A stretch of DNA of 60,036 nucleotides from positions 1 through 60,036 of the forward strand of contig NZ_CAINTR010000099.1 of the NCBI RefSeq assembly GCF_903853455.1. Direction: 5' to 3'. This document shows, one piece after another, positions 1-9,250 of the stretch; position 1 is the stretch's first letter; every line of letters begins with the position of its first letter. This stretch comes from an uncultured Magnetospirillum sp. (lineage in GTDB: Bacteria; Pseudomonadota; Alphaproteobacteria; Rhodospirillales; Magnetospirillaceae). The notes below the pieces were generated by a model that saw only the letters and a program-made list of their open reading frames with translations, had not been told where the DNA came from and made no database searches. A program made the translations under genes and the position numbers.

Positions 1-306
1 GGCCTATGCCCTGGCCCGCGGCCTCGGCCTCCATGTGGACATGATCGACTGCATGGTGCTGGTGCCGCCGGTGATCCTGATCATGACCCTGCCCATCTCC
101 ATCGCCGGCCTCGGCCTGCGGGAAACCGCCATGGTGGTGGCCTTCGGCTATGTGGGGGTCGAATCCCATTCCGCCCTGGCCCTGTCGGTGCTGTTCGCCC
201 TGGTCAACATCGCCACCGCCCTGCCCGGCGGCGTCATCTGGCTGCTGGCCGGCGAACACCCCGCCCCAAACGAGATCGCCGAGGTCGAACACGCCGTCGA
301 GGACGC
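1..306 (+). repeat. Left copy of terminal inverted repeat
   Basis: Bases 1-306 match the reverse complement of 59731-60036. Bases 1-141 are identical. Mismatches are seen at 142, 268 and 269, and similarity stops after 306. Both copies lie in the 3' end of a flippase-like gene. Confidence 0.95.
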
Positions 307-322
307 CGCCGAAGAAGCGTGA
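2..322 (+). CDS. Flippase-like membrane protein, C-terminal part (5' truncated by window edge)
   Basis: The reading frame is open from the window edge, so only the last 106 residues are present. The visible part is hydrophobic with at least two membrane segments and carries a proline/glycine motif ([12 protein letters not shown]). This resembles the C-terminus of the flippase-like / lysylphosphatidylglycerol synthase transmembrane family (UPF0104), whose members sit in the inner membrane and are often found beside glycosyltransferases. The tail ends in an acidic stretch ([13 protein letters not shown]). A copy with 99% identical DNA lies inverted at the right end of the window; the two differ in the last residues and at one Asn/Asp position. 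The family call is moderate because the N-terminus is missing. Confidence 0.7.
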   Translation, partial: AYALARGLGLHVDMIDCMVLVPPVILIMTLPISIAGLGLRETAMVVAFGYVGVESHSALALSVLFALVNIATALPGGVIWLLAGEHPAPNEIAEVEHAVEDAAEEA

Positions 323-356
323 AGAAAGCCCCTTCACCACGCCCATTCACCACGCA

Positions 357-385
357 TTGACTCTGTGGCATCGCCGGCATATATA
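357..385 (+). promoter_or_regulatory. Sigma-70-type promoter of the rpmH operon
   Basis: TTGACT (357-362) and TATATA (380-385) are separated by exactly 17 bases, about 44 bases upstream of the rpmH start. This is a near-consensus housekeeping promoter, as expected for a ribosomal protein operon. Confidence 0.75.
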
Positions 386-428
386 CGTCCGCTCGTTTTC
401 AAGTCCAGTTCGTATCGGAGTACCACCC

Positions 429-563
429 GTGAAGCGTACCTATCAGCCGAGCAAGCTCGTCCGCGCCCGCCGCCACGGCTTCCGCGCTCGCATGGCCACC
501 GTCGGTGGTCGTCGCGTCATCGCCAACCGTCGCCGCCAGGGCCGCAAGAAGCTGTCTGCCTAG
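429..563 (+). CDS. rpmH: 50S ribosomal protein L34
   Basis: This 44-residue, very basic protein of the large ribosomal subunit begins MKRTYQPSK and ends GRKKLSA, which matches L34 over its full length. The start codon is GTG at 429, preceded by GGAG at 417-420 with an 8-base spacing. The gene lies directly upstream of rnpA, the nearly universal bacterial arrangement, behind a strong promoter at 357-385. It is the first gene of a run that continues through yidD and yidC to argB. Confidence 0.97.
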   Translation: MKRTYQPSKLVRARRHGFRARMATVGGRRVIANRRRQGRKKLSA

Positions 564-577
564 GGTCGTCCAGGGCC

Positions 578-964
578 ATGACGGCGCGGCTTGATCGGCT
601 GAAAAAGCGGCCCGATTTCCTGCGCATCGCGGCTTTGAGACGCAAATGGGCGGCGCCCGGCCTGATTCTTCAGGCGGCGCCCGGCACCGGACCGGAATCG
701 CAAGCCGACTCGCTTCGAGTCGGCTTCACCGTTTCCAAGAAGGTGGGGAACGCCGTTTGTCGCAACCGGGCCAGACGACGTCTGAAGGCGGCGGTGGGGG
801 AGATCTTTCCCTCCCAAGCCGTGCCTGGGTTGGACTATGTGGTGATCGGCCGTCGCGAGACTCTTGAACGGCCATATTCTCTTCTCTTGCAGGATTTGGT
901 GGCGGCGCTTAAACGTGTCGGCGGATTGCGGGGTTCGCCCGTAAGTCCGACCAAGGAAGCGTGA
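578..964 (+). CDS. rnpA: Ribonuclease P protein component
   Basis: This basic 128-residue protein binds the RNase P catalytic RNA and helps it process the 5' ends of precursor tRNAs. The signature block [24 protein letters not shown] is present in the middle of the protein (its RNR motif contacts RNA), followed by the conserved D-Y-V-V-I strand. The start chosen is the ATG at 578, which gives the usual family length. The gene follows rpmH by 14 bases and runs into yidD. The C-terminal tail after residue 110 ([14 protein letters not shown]) is poorly conserved in the family. Confidence 0.95.
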   Translation: MTARLDRLKKRPDFLRIAALRRKWAAPGLILQAAPGTGPESQADSLRVGFTVSKKVGNAVCRNRARRRLKAAVGEIFPSQAVPGLDYVVIGRRETLERPYSLLLQDLVAALKRVGGLRGSPVSPTKEA

Positions 965-972
965 GGAGAGGC

Positions 973-1269
973 ATGAACCCCGTCGGCCTGGCGATGCGCG
1001 GAACCATCCGCATGTACCAGCTGGTCGTCTCGCCGATTCTGCCGGCGAGTTGCCGGTTCGTGCCGTCATGCTCGTCCTACGCCATGGAAGCGATCCACCG
1101 GCACGGCCCCTTGGCCGGCTCGTGGCTGGCCGCCCGACGGATCTGCCGTTGCCACCCCTGGAACGACGGTGGTTACGACCCCGTTCCCGAACCAAGCCCA
1201 GGCCTTGAACCAAGCCCCGAATGTGGCGGCAAGGCTGCGCCGTCCCGAATGCCGGATAGGATGTCATGA
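973..1269 (+). CDS. yidD: Membrane protein insertion efficiency factor YidD
   Basis: This small membrane-associated protein (98 residues) assists YidC-dependent insertion of inner-membrane proteins. The family pattern is clear: [21 protein letters not shown], then R-I-C-R-C-H-P and DPVP. The start is the ATG at 973 with GGAGAG just upstream; a GTG at 961 would also be in frame. The gene overlaps the yidC start by four bases (ATGA-type coupling), so the two are probably co-translated. The tail beyond DPVP is proline- and glycine-rich and probably disordered. Confidence 0.93.
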   Translation: MNPVGLAMRGTIRMYQLVVSPILPASCRFVPSCSSYAMEAIHRHGPLAGSWLAARRICRCHPWNDGGYDPVPEPSPGLEPSPECGGKAAPSRMPDRMS

Positions 1270-2984
1270 ACGATCAGCGCAACCTCTTCCTCGCCATCGC
1301 CATTTCGGTCGCGATCATGATCGGCTGGCAGTATTTTCTGCCGTCGAAGCCGCCCGTTCCCGCGACGCAGGCGACTGCCGACCAGGCGGCCACCGAGATC
1401 AAGCCGGCCACTCCGGCCACCATGCCGCAGATTCCGGGATCGCCCGCCGCCGTGGCGGCCGCCACCGAATCCCGCGCCGCCGCCCTGGACAAGAGCCGCC
1501 GCGTCGCCATCACGACGCCCTCGGTGCATGGCTCCATCGCCCTGATGGGCGCGCGGATCGACGACCTGACCCTGGTCAAGTACCGCGAGACCCCCAGCGA
1601 CCAGAGCGCCGAGATCAACCTGCTGTCGCCGGCCGGTTCGCCCGAGCCCTATTGGGCCGAGTTCGGCTGGGTTCCCACCGATGCCTCGGTCAAGGTCCCC
1701 GGTCCCGAAACGGTGTGGGCGACGCCGTCCAACGCGGCGCTGACCCCCGACAGCACGCTGGTGCTGACCTGGGACAACGGCGACGGCCTGCGCTTCGTGC
1801 GGACCTACGCCATCGACGCCGACTACATGTTCACCATCGGCCAGCGGGTCGAGAATTACGGCACCAAGCCCGTGTCGCTGCACCCTTATGCCCTGCTGTC
1901 GCGCACCGGCACCCCCAAGGTCGCCGGCATGTACATCCTGCATGAAGGGCCGCTGGGCTATTTTGGCCACGACTACCATCAGACCAAATACGACGACCTC
2001 AAGAAGGACGGCGTCAACAGTTACGAGGCGGAAGGCGGCTGGGCCGGCATCACCGACAAATATTGGCTTGCCGCCTTGATCCCGCCGAACGGGGCCAAGC
2101 TCACCGGACGCTTCGTCCATCAGCGCCAGGATAATTCCGAGCGGTATCAGGTCGATTATCTGGCCCAGCCCCGCATCGTCGAGCCGGGCAAGTCCGAGGA
2201 AGCCGGCTTTCGCCTGTTCGCCGGCGCCAAGGAAATCAACCTGCTCACCGCCTATTCGGAAAAGCTGGGCATATACCAGTTCAAGAACGCCATCGACTTC
2301 GGCTGGTTCTATTTCCTGACGGAGCCGTTCTTCTATCTGCTCCAGATGCTGCATACCGCGCTGGGCAACATGGGCCTCGCCATCCTGGCGCTGACCGTGG
2401 TGCTCAAGCTCGCCATGTTCCCGTTGGCCAACAAGTCCTACGTGGCCATGAGCAAGATGAAGAAGCTCCAGCCCCAGATCAAGGTGCTGCAGGAGCGCTT
2501 CGGCGACGACAAGATGCGCCTCCAGCAGGAGATGATGGCGCTGTACAAGGCGGAGAAGGTCAACCCGGTCTCGGGCTGCCTGCCCATCATGGTGCAGATC
2601 CCGGTGTTCTTCGCCCTGTACAAGGTGCTGTTCGTCACCATCGAGATGCGGCACGCGCCGTTCTACGGCTGGATCCATGACCTGTCGGCCCAGGACCCCA
2701 CCAACGTCTTCACCCTGCTCGGGCTGATTCCGTGGGATCCGCCCAGCATGTTCCATCTGGGCGTCTGGCCGATCATCATGGGCGTCACCATGTTCCTGCA
2801 GCAGAAGCTCAATCCGCAGCCGACCGATCCGGTCCAGGCCAAGATGATGCAGTTCCTGCCGCTGATCTTCACCTTCCTGCTGGCCAATTTCGCCTCGGGG
2901 CTGGTGATCTACTGGGCCTGGAGCAATTCGCTGTCGATCCTGCAACAATGGGTCATCATGCGGCGCGCGGAGGCCAAGTCCTGA
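1266..2984 (+). CDS. yidC: Membrane protein insertase YidC
   Basis: This inner-membrane insertase of 572 residues inserts and folds membrane proteins alone or together with SecYEG. An N-terminal membrane anchor (about residues 5-22) is followed by an Ala/Pro/Thr-rich linker, the large periplasmic beta-sandwich domain typical of Gram-negative YidC, and then the conserved 60 kDa inner-membrane core from about residue 350. In that core, the stretches [27 protein letters not shown] and the final hydrophobic hairpin are recognisable. Length and domain order are standard. The gene starts inside the end of yidD, and the engB reading frame begins within a few codons of its stop. Confidence 0.97.
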   Translation: MNDQRNLFLAIAISVAIMIGWQYFLPSKPPVPATQATADQAATEIKPATPATMPQIPGSPAAVAAATESRAAALDKSRRVAITTPSVHGSIALMGARIDDLTLVKYRETPSDQSAEINLLSPAGSPEPYWAEFGWVPTDASVKVPGPETVWATPSNAALTPDSTLVLTWDNGDGLRFVRTYAIDADYMFTIGQRVENYGTKPVSLHPYALLSRTGTPKVAGMYILHEGPLGYFGHDYHQTKYDDLKKDGVNSYEAEGGWAGITDKYWLAALIPPNGAKLTGRFVHQRQDNSERYQVDYLAQPRIVEPGKSEEAGFRLFAGAKEINLLTAYSEKLGIYQFKNAIDFGWFYFLTEPFFYLLQMLHTALGNMGLAILALTVVLKLAMFPLANKSYVAMSKMKKLQPQIKVLQERFGDDKMRLQQEMMALYKAEKVNPVSGCLPIMVQIPVFFALYKVLFVTIEMRHAPFYGWIHDLSAQDPTNVFTLLGLIPWDPPSMFHLGVWPIIMGVTMFLQQKLNPQPTDPVQAKMMQFLPLIFTFLLANFASGLVIYWAWSNSLSILQQWVIMRRAEAKS

Positions 2985-3007
2985 GCGGCACCGCCCCAAT
3001 CGAGACC

Positions 3008-3124
3008 GACGTGGAAAAGGCCAGCCTCATCGAGGCTGCCCAGGCCGACGTGGAAAAGGCCAGCCTCATCGAGGCTGCCCAGGCCGATGCGCAAAAGGCC
3101 AGCCTCGTCGAGGCTGGCCGTCTG
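3008..3124 (+). repeat. Three tandem 39-bp units in the 5' end of engB
   Basis: Units lie at 3008-3046, 3047-3085 and 3086-3124. The first two are identical and encode [13 protein letters not shown]; the third has diverged and runs into the conserved EngB sequence ([13 protein letters not shown]). The first two units each contain an in-frame GTG. Confidence 0.9.
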
Positions 3125-3727
3125 CTGTTCGCCCGCGAATGCGTCTTCATGCTGGGCGTCGCCGCCCTGAGCGGCCTACCCGACGCCAGCCTGCCGGAGG
3201 TGGCGTTCGCCGGCCGCTCCAACGTGGGCAAGTCGAGCCTGATCAACGCGCTCACCGGGCGCAACACCCTGGCGCGCACCTCCAACACGCCGGGGCGCAC
3301 CCAGGAGCTGAACTTCTTCAACCTGGGCCAACGCCTGATCCTGGTGGACATGCCGGGCTACGGCTTCGCCAACGCCCCCAAGGGGCTGGTGGACAAATGG
3401 ACCCGGTTGGTCAACGGCTTCCTCAAGGGCCGCGCGGTGCTGCGCCGCGCCATCGTCCTGGTGGATTCGCGTCATGGCCTCAAGGACAGCGACCGCGACA
3501 TGATGACCATGCTGGACAAGGCGGCGGTGGTTTACCAGGTGGTCCTGACCAAGGTGGACAAGATCAAGGCCTCCGAGTTGGACGAGGTCAGCCGCCGCAC
3601 CCTCGACGAGATCAAGGGCCGGGTCGCCGCTTATCCCAGCCTGATCGCCACCTCATCCGAAACCGGGCTCGGCATCGCCGAACTGCGGGCCGAATTGACC
3701 ACTCTCAGCCAAGGAGTGTCCCCATGA
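3011..3727 (+). CDS. engB: Ribosome biogenesis GTP-binding protein YihA/YsxC (EngB)
   Basis: This GTPase is needed for assembly of the large ribosomal subunit. All G motifs are visible: GRSNVGKSS (G1), TSNTPGRT (G2), DMPGYG (G3), TKVD (G4) and a serine-rich G5 near the end. The N-terminus is odd. Ahead of the usual start of homology ([12 protein letters not shown]) there are tandem 13-residue repeats with GTG codons at 3011 and 3050 and no in-frame ATG until 3148. The start at 3011 is therefore uncertain, and 3050 or a non-standard codon at the yidC stop are alternatives. The gene overlaps the argB start by four bases (ATGA). Confidence 0.92.
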   Translation: MEKASLIEAAQADVEKASLIEAAQADAQKASLVEAGRLLFARECVFMLGVAALSGLPDASLPEVAFAGRSNVGKSSLINALTGRNTLARTSNTPGRTQELNFFNLGQRLILVDMPGYGFANAPKGLVDKWTRLVNGFLKGRAVLRRAIVLVDSRHGLKDSDRDMMTMLDKAAVVYQVVLTKVDKIKASELDEVSRRTLDEIKGRVAAYPSLIATSSETGLGIAELRAELTTLSQGVSP

Positions 3728-4644
3728 ACACCCCCGACTCTCCCGACATCCTGCATGACCGCAAGGCGTGGCTGGACCGCGCCAAGACCCTGTCCGAGGC
3801 GCTGCCCTTCATGCGGCAGTTCTCCGACGAGTCGCTGGTGATCAAGTTCGGCGGCCATGCCATGGAATCCGACGACCTGGCGCGGCTGTTCGCCCACGAC
3901 GTCGTCCTGCTCAAGCAGGTGGGCATCAATCCGGTGGTGGTCCATGGCGGCGGGCCGCAGATCGACGCCATGCTGAAGCGTCTCGACATCCAGACGCCGC
4001 GGGTGGACGGGCTGCGCTTCACCGACGAGGCCACCGTCGAGGTGGTGGAGATGATCCTGTCGGGCAAGATCAACAAGCAGATCGTCTCGGCCATCAACGA
4101 GGCCGGCGGTTTCGCCGTGGGCCTGTCGGGCAAGGACGGCCACCTGATCCGGGCGCGTAAGCTGCGCCGCACCGTCAAGGACCCCGACTCCCAGATCGAG
4201 AAGGTGCTGGACCTGGGCTTCGTCGGCGAACCGGCGGAGATCACCCCCCACATCCTCAATTTTTTCCGCGAATCGGACATCATTCCGGTGATCGCCCCGG
4301 TGGGCATGGGACCGGCCGGCGAAACCTACAACATCAACGCCGACACCGCCGCCGGCGCCATCGCCGGCGCCATCAGCGCCCGCCGCCTGCTGATGCTGAC
4401 CGACGTGGCCGGGGTGCTGGACAAGTCGGGCAACCTGATCCCGGAAATGACCGCCGCACAGGTGAAGGCCTATATCGCCGACGGCACCATCTCGGGCGGA
4501 ATGATTCCCAAGGTGGAGACCTGCCTGGACGCGGTCGAGCAAGGCGTCGATGCCGCTGTCATCCTCGACGGCCGCGTGCCCCACGCCATCTTGCTGGAAC
4601 TGTTCACTCCCCACGGCGTCGGCACCCTCATCAAGGCCGGCTGA
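3724..4644 (+). CDS. argB: Acetylglutamate kinase
   Basis: This 306-residue enzyme phosphorylates N-acetylglutamate, the second step of arginine synthesis. The amino acid kinase fold is clear: VIKFGGHAM near residue 40 (phosphate-binding lysine), [11 protein letters not shown], the NAG-binding region around LSGKDG, and the nucleotide site with MLTDVAGVL and GGMIPK. The ATG at 3724 has AAGGAG upstream and overlaps the engB stop. An arginine gene at the end of the yidC-engB run is common in alphaproteobacteria. A strong stem-loop follows at 4697-4720. Confidence 0.96.
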   Translation: MNTPDSPDILHDRKAWLDRAKTLSEALPFMRQFSDESLVIKFGGHAMESDDLARLFAHDVVLLKQVGINPVVVHGGGPQIDAMLKRLDIQTPRVDGLRFTDEATVEVVEMILSGKINKQIVSAINEAGGFAVGLSGKDGHLIRARKLRRTVKDPDSQIEKVLDLGFVGEPAEITPHILNFFRESDIIPVIAPVGMGPAGETYNINADTAAGAIAGAISARRLLMLTDVAGVLDKSGNLIPEMTAAQVKAYIADGTISGGMIPKVETCLDAVEQGVDAAVILDGRVPHAILLELFTPHGVGTLIKAG

Positions 4645-5115
4645 GCCACCCGCCGGCTTTCCCCCTTCGCGTCGAAGCATCCGCTCTTCCGGCACCGGCG
4701 AGTCACGACCGTGACTCGCCGAAAGTCTGGTCTGCGCTATTCATTTCGGCGTAGCGCGGCACGGTAGACGCCCGCGGGAACACTGCCCCTAAGAGAAGGA
4801 GGAGTTGGGCCAAGAGCTGCGTAGTGCTCGATACATCGGGGCTGAATTGCCTTCCAGTGCTGCCGACCATTCTTTAGTTATACAATGACCGTATCGGTCG
4901 AATTGACTGTGATTTATAGAGCGCACACAATGTCCCGAGAGCATCAGAGCGGACAGAACACATCCAAACGGTTGCTTAAGATGTGTAGGCTAGGTCCGAG
5001 TTTGTGTGGCCCTGCTGTTCTAGTTGGTTTTTCCATTATTTCGAGTGCCTTTTCCCTCTTGCCTTTACAAAACTACTAGAGCATGTATTGAACACTTCAT
5101 GGAATAGAGGGAACC
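4645..5115. other. 471-bp gap without a convincing gene
   Basis: Apart from the stem-loop at 4697-4720, the stretch from about 4860 to 5110 is clearly more AT-rich than its surroundings. TTGACT (4903-4908) and CACAAT (4926-4931) with 17-base spacing form a possible plus-strand promoter. A 64-codon frame at 4885-5079 has a hydrophobic C-terminus but no ribosome binding site and is not annotated as a gene. The region could hold the leader of the HTH gene at 5116, a small RNA or decayed foreign DNA. Confidence 0.4.
4697..4720 (+). terminator. Perfect 10-bp stem-loop after argB (candidate terminator)
   Basis: GGCGAGTCAC (4697-4706) and GTGACTCGCC (4711-4720) form a perfect stem with a 4-base loop, 52 bases after the argB stop. 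No clear T-run follows, so it could also be an mRNA 3' stabiliser. Confidence 0.5.
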
Positions 5116-5580
5116 ATGCCCCGAAGAAAGGCAAATCGCGGCCGCACACCGGCGGGCGCCCCGAACCCGGTTGATGTTCACGTTGGATCGCGGATGCGGC
5201 TGCGGCGGACCCTGTTGGGCCTCAGTCAGGAAAAGTTGGGCGAGATGATCGGCCTGACCTTCCAGCAGGTTCAGAAATACGAACGCGGCGCCAACCGGGT
5301 CAGTTGCTCGCGGCTGTTCGACTTGTCGCGGTCGCTGGATGTCCCGGTCTCTTACTTCTTCGACGACATGGCCGTGGAAGTCAGCAATCTCAGCCCGGTG
5401 CAGATGGGGCGCGAGCCGCCGAAGGAAGAGCCCGCCGCCGCCGAGGCCGACCCCCGGCTGCGCCGCGAGACGCTGGAGCTGGTTCGCAATTACTACTCGA
5501 TCACCGATCCGGATGTGCGGCGACGCATCTACGACCTCGCCAAGGCCCTCAGCAGCCGAGGCGACGCCGACGAGGGCTGA
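5116..5580 (+). CDS. XRE-family helix-turn-helix transcriptional regulator
   Basis: This 154-residue DNA-binding protein has a lambda-repressor-like HTH (about residues 22-80) with RMRLRRTLLGLSQEKLGE as the first helices, GLTFQQVQKYERG as the recognition region, and SYFFDDM after it. The form is widespread in alphaproteobacteria, where close relatives are often annotated as HTH regulators of unknown target. The C-terminal third is acidic/proline-rich and then helical (LELVRNYYSITDPDVRRRIYDLAKAL). GAGGGA at about 5106 precedes the ATG. The gene converges on the rhodanese gene, with a shared hairpin between them. Nothing in the sequence shows its target. Confidence 0.88.
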   Translation: MPRRKANRGRTPAGAPNPVDVHVGSRMRLRRTLLGLSQEKLGEMIGLTFQQVQKYERGANRVSCSRLFDLSRSLDVPVSYFFDDMAVEVSNLSPVQMGREPPKEEPAAAEADPRLRRETLELVRNYYSITDPDVRRRIYDLAKALSSRGDADEG

Positions 5581-5595
5581 CGCGAGCGTCAGCCC
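5574..5595. terminator. Hairpin between convergent genes (candidate bidirectional terminator)
   Basis: GGGCTGACG (5574-5582), loop CGAG, CGTCAGCCC (5587-5595): a perfect 9-bp stem overlapping the HTH gene stop and lying 11 bases from the end of the convergent rhodanese gene. Confidence 0.55.
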
Positions 5596-5606
5596 CTCCG
5601 CTCCGG

Positions 5607-6017
5607 CTAATCCTTCTTGTGCACCGGCTTTTCGCCCACGGGGCCGCCGGAATCCTTCCAGGCGCGGAAGCCGCCCTCCACATGGGCGACGGGAGCCAAG
5701 CCCATCTCCCGCACCGCCTTGGTGGCCAGGGCCGAGCGCCAGCCCGACTGGCAATAGAACACGAAGCGCTTGCCCGAGCCGAACACCTCCTTGAAATAAG
5801 GGCTGGTGGGGTCGATCCAGAATTCCAGCATGCCGCGCGGGGCATGGAAGGCGCCGGGCACCATGCCTTCGCGCTCCAGTTCGCGCGGGTCGCGCAAATC
5901 GACGAACACCACCTCCGGGTCGCCGTGCAGCGCGATGGCGGCGGCGGTGGGAACGGTCTCGATCACCGCGTTGGCTTCGTCGATCAGCTGGCGGTGGGTC
6001 TTTACCAAAGTCATCAT
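5607..6017 (-). CDS. Rhodanese-like sulfurtransferase domain protein
   Basis: This single-domain rhodanese of 136 residues carries the active-site loop CQSGWRSA with the catalytic cysteine, and the conserved VFVDLRDPRE strand near residue 40. Such proteins transfer sulfane sulfur as a persulfide, and the physiological acceptor is unknown. Tandem ATG codons at 6017 and 6014 follow a GGAGC ribosome binding site, and the stop of the antiporter gene overlaps the first of them, so the two genes are likely co-translated. The coupling to an ion antiporter is seen in the sequence; any functional link is inference. Confidence 0.9.
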   Translation of the reverse strand: MMTLVKTHRQLIDEANAVIETVPTAAAIALHGDPEVVFVDLRDPRELEREGMVPGAFHAPRGMLEFWIDPTSPYFKEVFGSGKRFVFYCQSGWRSALATKAVREMGLAPVAHVEGGFRAWKDSGGPVGEKPVHKKD

Positions 6018-7810
6018 CGTGCTCCTTTTCCAAACCAACGCCGGACCATGCCGCGCAACTCGGCCCGGCTTTGGAACAGCGGCAATTTCGGCTTGTCGAT
6101 GGCGGTGGGCTCCACCGCCAGACCGATCTCGGAAATGCTGTCATCCCAGTCCAGGGCGCGGACGATCAGCTCGACCTCGCCCAGCGTCACCCGGTCACCG
6201 GTACCCGGCGCGTGGCCCAGTTCGCGGATCAGCCACTGCGCCACGTTCATCTCGAAATCGGTGACCGGCACCGGCAGCCCGTAGGACTGCGCCAGCTCCC
6301 TCATGTGGATGGCGGGGGCGAGGGCGAAATCGCCGAAGAACTGGCGGTCGGCCTCGGCCGCCGGCGCGGCGCTGGCGAACAGGCGGTCGAGATGGGGCAC
6401 CCGCTCCGGCCGGGCGAACAGATAGGCGGTGTCGCCCGGCTTGAGATGGCCGGCGGCATGGGCACTGTAGGATTTGTCGGCGCGCACCACCAGCGACGGC
6501 TCGGCCCAGCGCGGCAGGCGGTGACCACGCGCCACCAGCGAATCCGCCACCACGTGGTAGGCCACCAGCTCGTGGCGGGCGCCGGGGATTTCCAGCTCCT
6601 GGCGCTCCACCGGTCCGATGCGCTTGGGTACGATCTGTCCGAGAAAGCGGGCAACCGGACCGATGGTCCAGCCTTGCAGGCTGAGGCTGACCAACACCAT
6701 CAGGAAGGCGACGATGAAATAGTCCCGGCCATGGGGCAGGCCGGCCACCATGGGCACGATGGACAGCAACACCGACACCGAGCCGCGCAGCCCCACCCAG
6801 GCGACCAGGGCGGTCTCGTTGCGATTGAACCCGAACGGCAGCAGGCACAGCCACACCGCCAGCGGCCGCGCCACCAGGATCAGCACCAGGGCGATTCCCA
6901 GGGCGGCCGGGGCGAAGGCGGGGAATTCCGACGGCGTCGCCAGCAGGCCCAGGGTCAGGAACATGACGATCTGCGCCAGCCAGGTGATGCCGTCCTGGAA
7001 GCGGCGCATGGTCTCGGGGGCGTTGATGCGGGCGTTGCCGGCCACCAGACCGGCGACGTAGACGGCGAGGAAACCGCTGCCATGCAGGGCGCCGGCGGTG
7101 GCGAACACCACCAGCGCCAAGCTGATGGCCGCCAGCGGCTGCAATCCACGCTCGAAGCCCATGCGGTTGAGGGCAAGGACGATCAGGGCGCCACCGCCCA
7201 GGCCGATCAGGGCGCCGACCCCGAACTGGGCTCCGAACTCGGCGATGATCCGCACCGCCGAAACCGATTGATGCCCGGCCAGCAAGGCGACCAGAGACAG
7301 GGTCAGGAAGATGGCCATGGGATCGTTGCTGCCCGATTCCACCTCCAGGGTCGAGCGCACCCGGTCACGCACATGGATGCCGCCGACCCGCAGCAGGAAG
7401 AACACCGCCGCCGCGTCGGTGGAACTGGCGATGGCGCCCATCAGCGCCGATTCCAGCCAGCCGAGGTGCAGCAGGAGGTGGACCGGCACCGCCACCACGG
7501 CAGTGGTGACGAAGACCCCCAGGCTGGCCAGGGTCATGGCCGGCCAAGCGGCGGCACGGAACGCCTTGATGTCGGTGTGAAAGCCGGAATCGAACAGAAT
7601 CACCGCCAGGGCGACGCTGCCGATCAGATAGGCGGCGTTGACGTCGTCGAAATGCAGGCCGCCCAGCCCGTCCTCGCCGGCGATCAGTCCCACGCACAGG
7701 AACACCAGCAGCAGCGGCGCCCCGATGCGGAAACTGAGCAGGCTGGAGAAAATGGACAACGCCACCAGACCCGACACGATCAGGATGGAAGCATTCATGG
7801 TGTCGAGCAT
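6014..7810 (-). CDS. CPA1-family K+/Na+:H+ antiporter (NhaP2/CvrA type)
   Basis: This inner-membrane protein of 598 residues has about 12 hydrophobic segments over the first 390 residues, and the family signatures are visible: LAVILFDSGFHTD, ASSTDAAAVFFLL and LEVESGSNDPMA (the acidic ion-binding pair). The C-terminal 200 residues are soluble and include a TrkA_C-like regulatory domain (about 400-480), as in NhaP2/CvrA, which expels K+ or Na+ in exchange for protons. The start at 7810 is the first ATG; 7798 is an alternative. The ion specificity cannot be read from the sequence. The downstream rhodanese gene is translationally coupled. Confidence 0.9.
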   Translation of the reverse strand: MLDTMNASILIVSGLVALSIFSSLLSFRIGAPLLLVFLCVGLIAGEDGLGGLHFDDVNAAYLIGSVALAVILFDSGFHTDIKAFRAAAWPAMTLASLGVFVTTAVVAVPVHLLLHLGWLESALMGAIASSTDAAAVFFLLRVGGIHVRDRVRSTLEVESGSNDPMAIFLTLSLVALLAGHQSVSAVRIIAEFGAQFGVGALIGLGGGALIVLALNRMGFERGLQPLAAISLALVVFATAGALHGSGFLAVYVAGLVAGNARINAPETMRRFQDGITWLAQIVMFLTLGLLATPSEFPAFAPAALGIALVLILVARPLAVWLCLLPFGFNRNETALVAWVGLRGSVSVLLSIVPMVAGLPHGRDYFIVAFLMVLVSLSLQGWTIGPVARFLGQIVPKRIGPVERQELEIPGARHELVAYHVVADSLVARGHRLPRWAEPSLVVRADKSYSAHAAGHLKPGDTAYLFARPERVPHLDRLFASAAPAAEADRQFFGDFALAPAIHMRELAQSYGLPVPVTDFEMNVAQWLIRELGHAPGTGDRVTLGEVELIVRALDWDDSISEIGLAVEPTAIDKPKLPLFQSRAELRGMVRRWFGKGAR

Positions 7811-7941
7811 GGGGCGGCCGGTCTCCTCGCGCGAAATTCTCCCGCCTTCCCGCCGTCCTGGTCACTTCCCGCCCGTGAGGGACCGGCGACGAACCCGGTG
7901 GGTCTTCCTCCTTTCTTAGATAAGCCAGTTACGGGACGTCG

Positions 7942-9020
7942 TCACCCCCATTGCTCGGTGGCGGGTGGCGCCTTGGCGCCGTCGTCGATCTCGGGCAGCG
8001 GCGCCTTGAGCAGGGCGAGGATGTCGAGCCCCCCCGACACGAAGTCGCCGTCGTCGTCGGCAAGGCCCTTGGGCGGCGCGATCTCGTCTGGCCGCTTGGG
8101 CCGGATGCGGCTGAAACCGGGGAGCGCTCCCATGTCGCGGGCGGTCGATTTCAGCAGATGGCGGAAGGCTTCGACCCGTTTCCACAGCGCGCCGCCGTAT
8201 TTGTCCAGCAAGGCGTCGCCGCGATGACGCAGCCACATGGCGGCGGCCCCGGCTACATGCGGGGTGGCGAACGAGGTGCCGTCGCAAAATCCGTAGCCAT
8301 AGGACCAGGCGAACGCGCCATCGGGTTCGGTCTGCGCCCGCCAGACCGGATCGGCCGGAGCCCAGACATCAACGAAGCCGTTCAGTCCCTGGTAGTCCAG
8401 GTAGATGCCGGAATCGCCACCTCTGTAGCCGCCGACTCCGATGGCGCGGACGTATTTGCCGGGGTAGCAGATATGGTCCTCCGTCGCGCCGGCCTCGGCG
8501 GCGATGATGACGCCGTTTTCGTAGGCGTAATCGACGGCGGCACCGACGACATGGTGCCAGGGATGCATCTCGGGATAGCCCAGGCTGACGGAAATGACCG
8601 AGCAGGCGTTGGCGTCGATGGCATGGCGGATGGCTTGAGCGATGTTGACCCGCTCCCGGTCTCCGGCCAGGAGCACACCGTATTGGTCACCCGGTAAGGC
8701 ACCACCGGCAGCATCGGCGCGACGCCTCGGAACCCGCTGGCGGGGTCATGGCCGGTCAGGACGCTGCATGTTTTGGTTCCATGGCCCGGAAAGTCGAGGG
8801 GGGCGTTGTAATTCTTGGGATCATAGGGCCGCCCGCCCGGCTTCATGTAGTTGACACCCCGATCCGCCATCACCCAGGAGCCGAGGGCGGGATGGGTGGT
8901 GATGCCGGTGTCAAGATGGGCGACGCGGATCCGCCCCCAATCCACCGGCTCACCCAGAAGCTGCAAGGCCTGCTGCGCGTTGACCGTGGTGTTCGACCAC
9001 GACTTATCGGGGTACTTCAT
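7942..9020 (-). pseudogene. S8 subtilisin-like serine protease, interrupted by a frameshift
   Basis: All three catalytic motifs of a subtilase are present but in two reading frames. The upstream frame (from the ATG at 9020, with GGGAG about ten bases before it) holds the Asp motif HLDTGI and the His motif PGHGTKT. The downstream frame holds the Ser motif GTSFATPHVAG. The frames meet at a CACAC run (8674-8678 on the plus strand); removing one dinucleotide joins PYRVTNTV to LLAGDRERVN and gives a 358-residue protein. No signal peptide is seen. Either this is a recent pseudogene, a sequencing or assembly error, or (least likely) programmed frameshifting. The acidic C-terminal tail is unlike the protease domain. 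Confidence 0.82.
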
Positions 9021-9185
9021 GCATTGAATCTCCCTATAGCTACCAATATCTACGAAAACAATCCGCAATATAATGCTATATTACGCACGAGTCTCCTTAT
9101 ATGCTGCCACGTGCAGTTGAATTGCTCTTCCGGTGTCTAATTCACATTGAACTTAACAACTGATAGGAGATAGACGGTCTCGGTC

Positions 9186-9215
9186 GTGACAGATCGCCCA
9201 ATCCGGGCTAATAAT
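9186..9215 (+). promoter_or_regulatory. Possible promoter of the aldolase/dehydrogenase gene
   Basis: GTGACA (9186-9191) and AATAAT (9210-9215) are 18 bases apart and lie 35 bases upstream of the ATG at 9251. Each box matches the sigma-70 consensus at five of six positions. Confidence 0.4.
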
Positions 9216-9250
9216 CCCGCCTGCCCGCGTCCCCCGTTTCGAGGTTGTCC

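Noticed and set aside
1173-2999. Long open frame on the minus strand opposite yidC
   Set aside because: It is the antisense of a clear YidC with no recognisable domain and repetitive Gly/Gln/His composition, as expected for GC-rich antisense frames.
4885-5079. 64-codon frame in the argB-HTH gap
   Set aside because: No ribosome binding site and no similarity recognised; kept only as a note on the gap.
6071-8227. 718-codon plus-strand frame opposite the antiporter
   Set aside because: Gln/His/Gly-rich antisense translation with no domain; the minus strand encodes a clear CPA1 antiporter.
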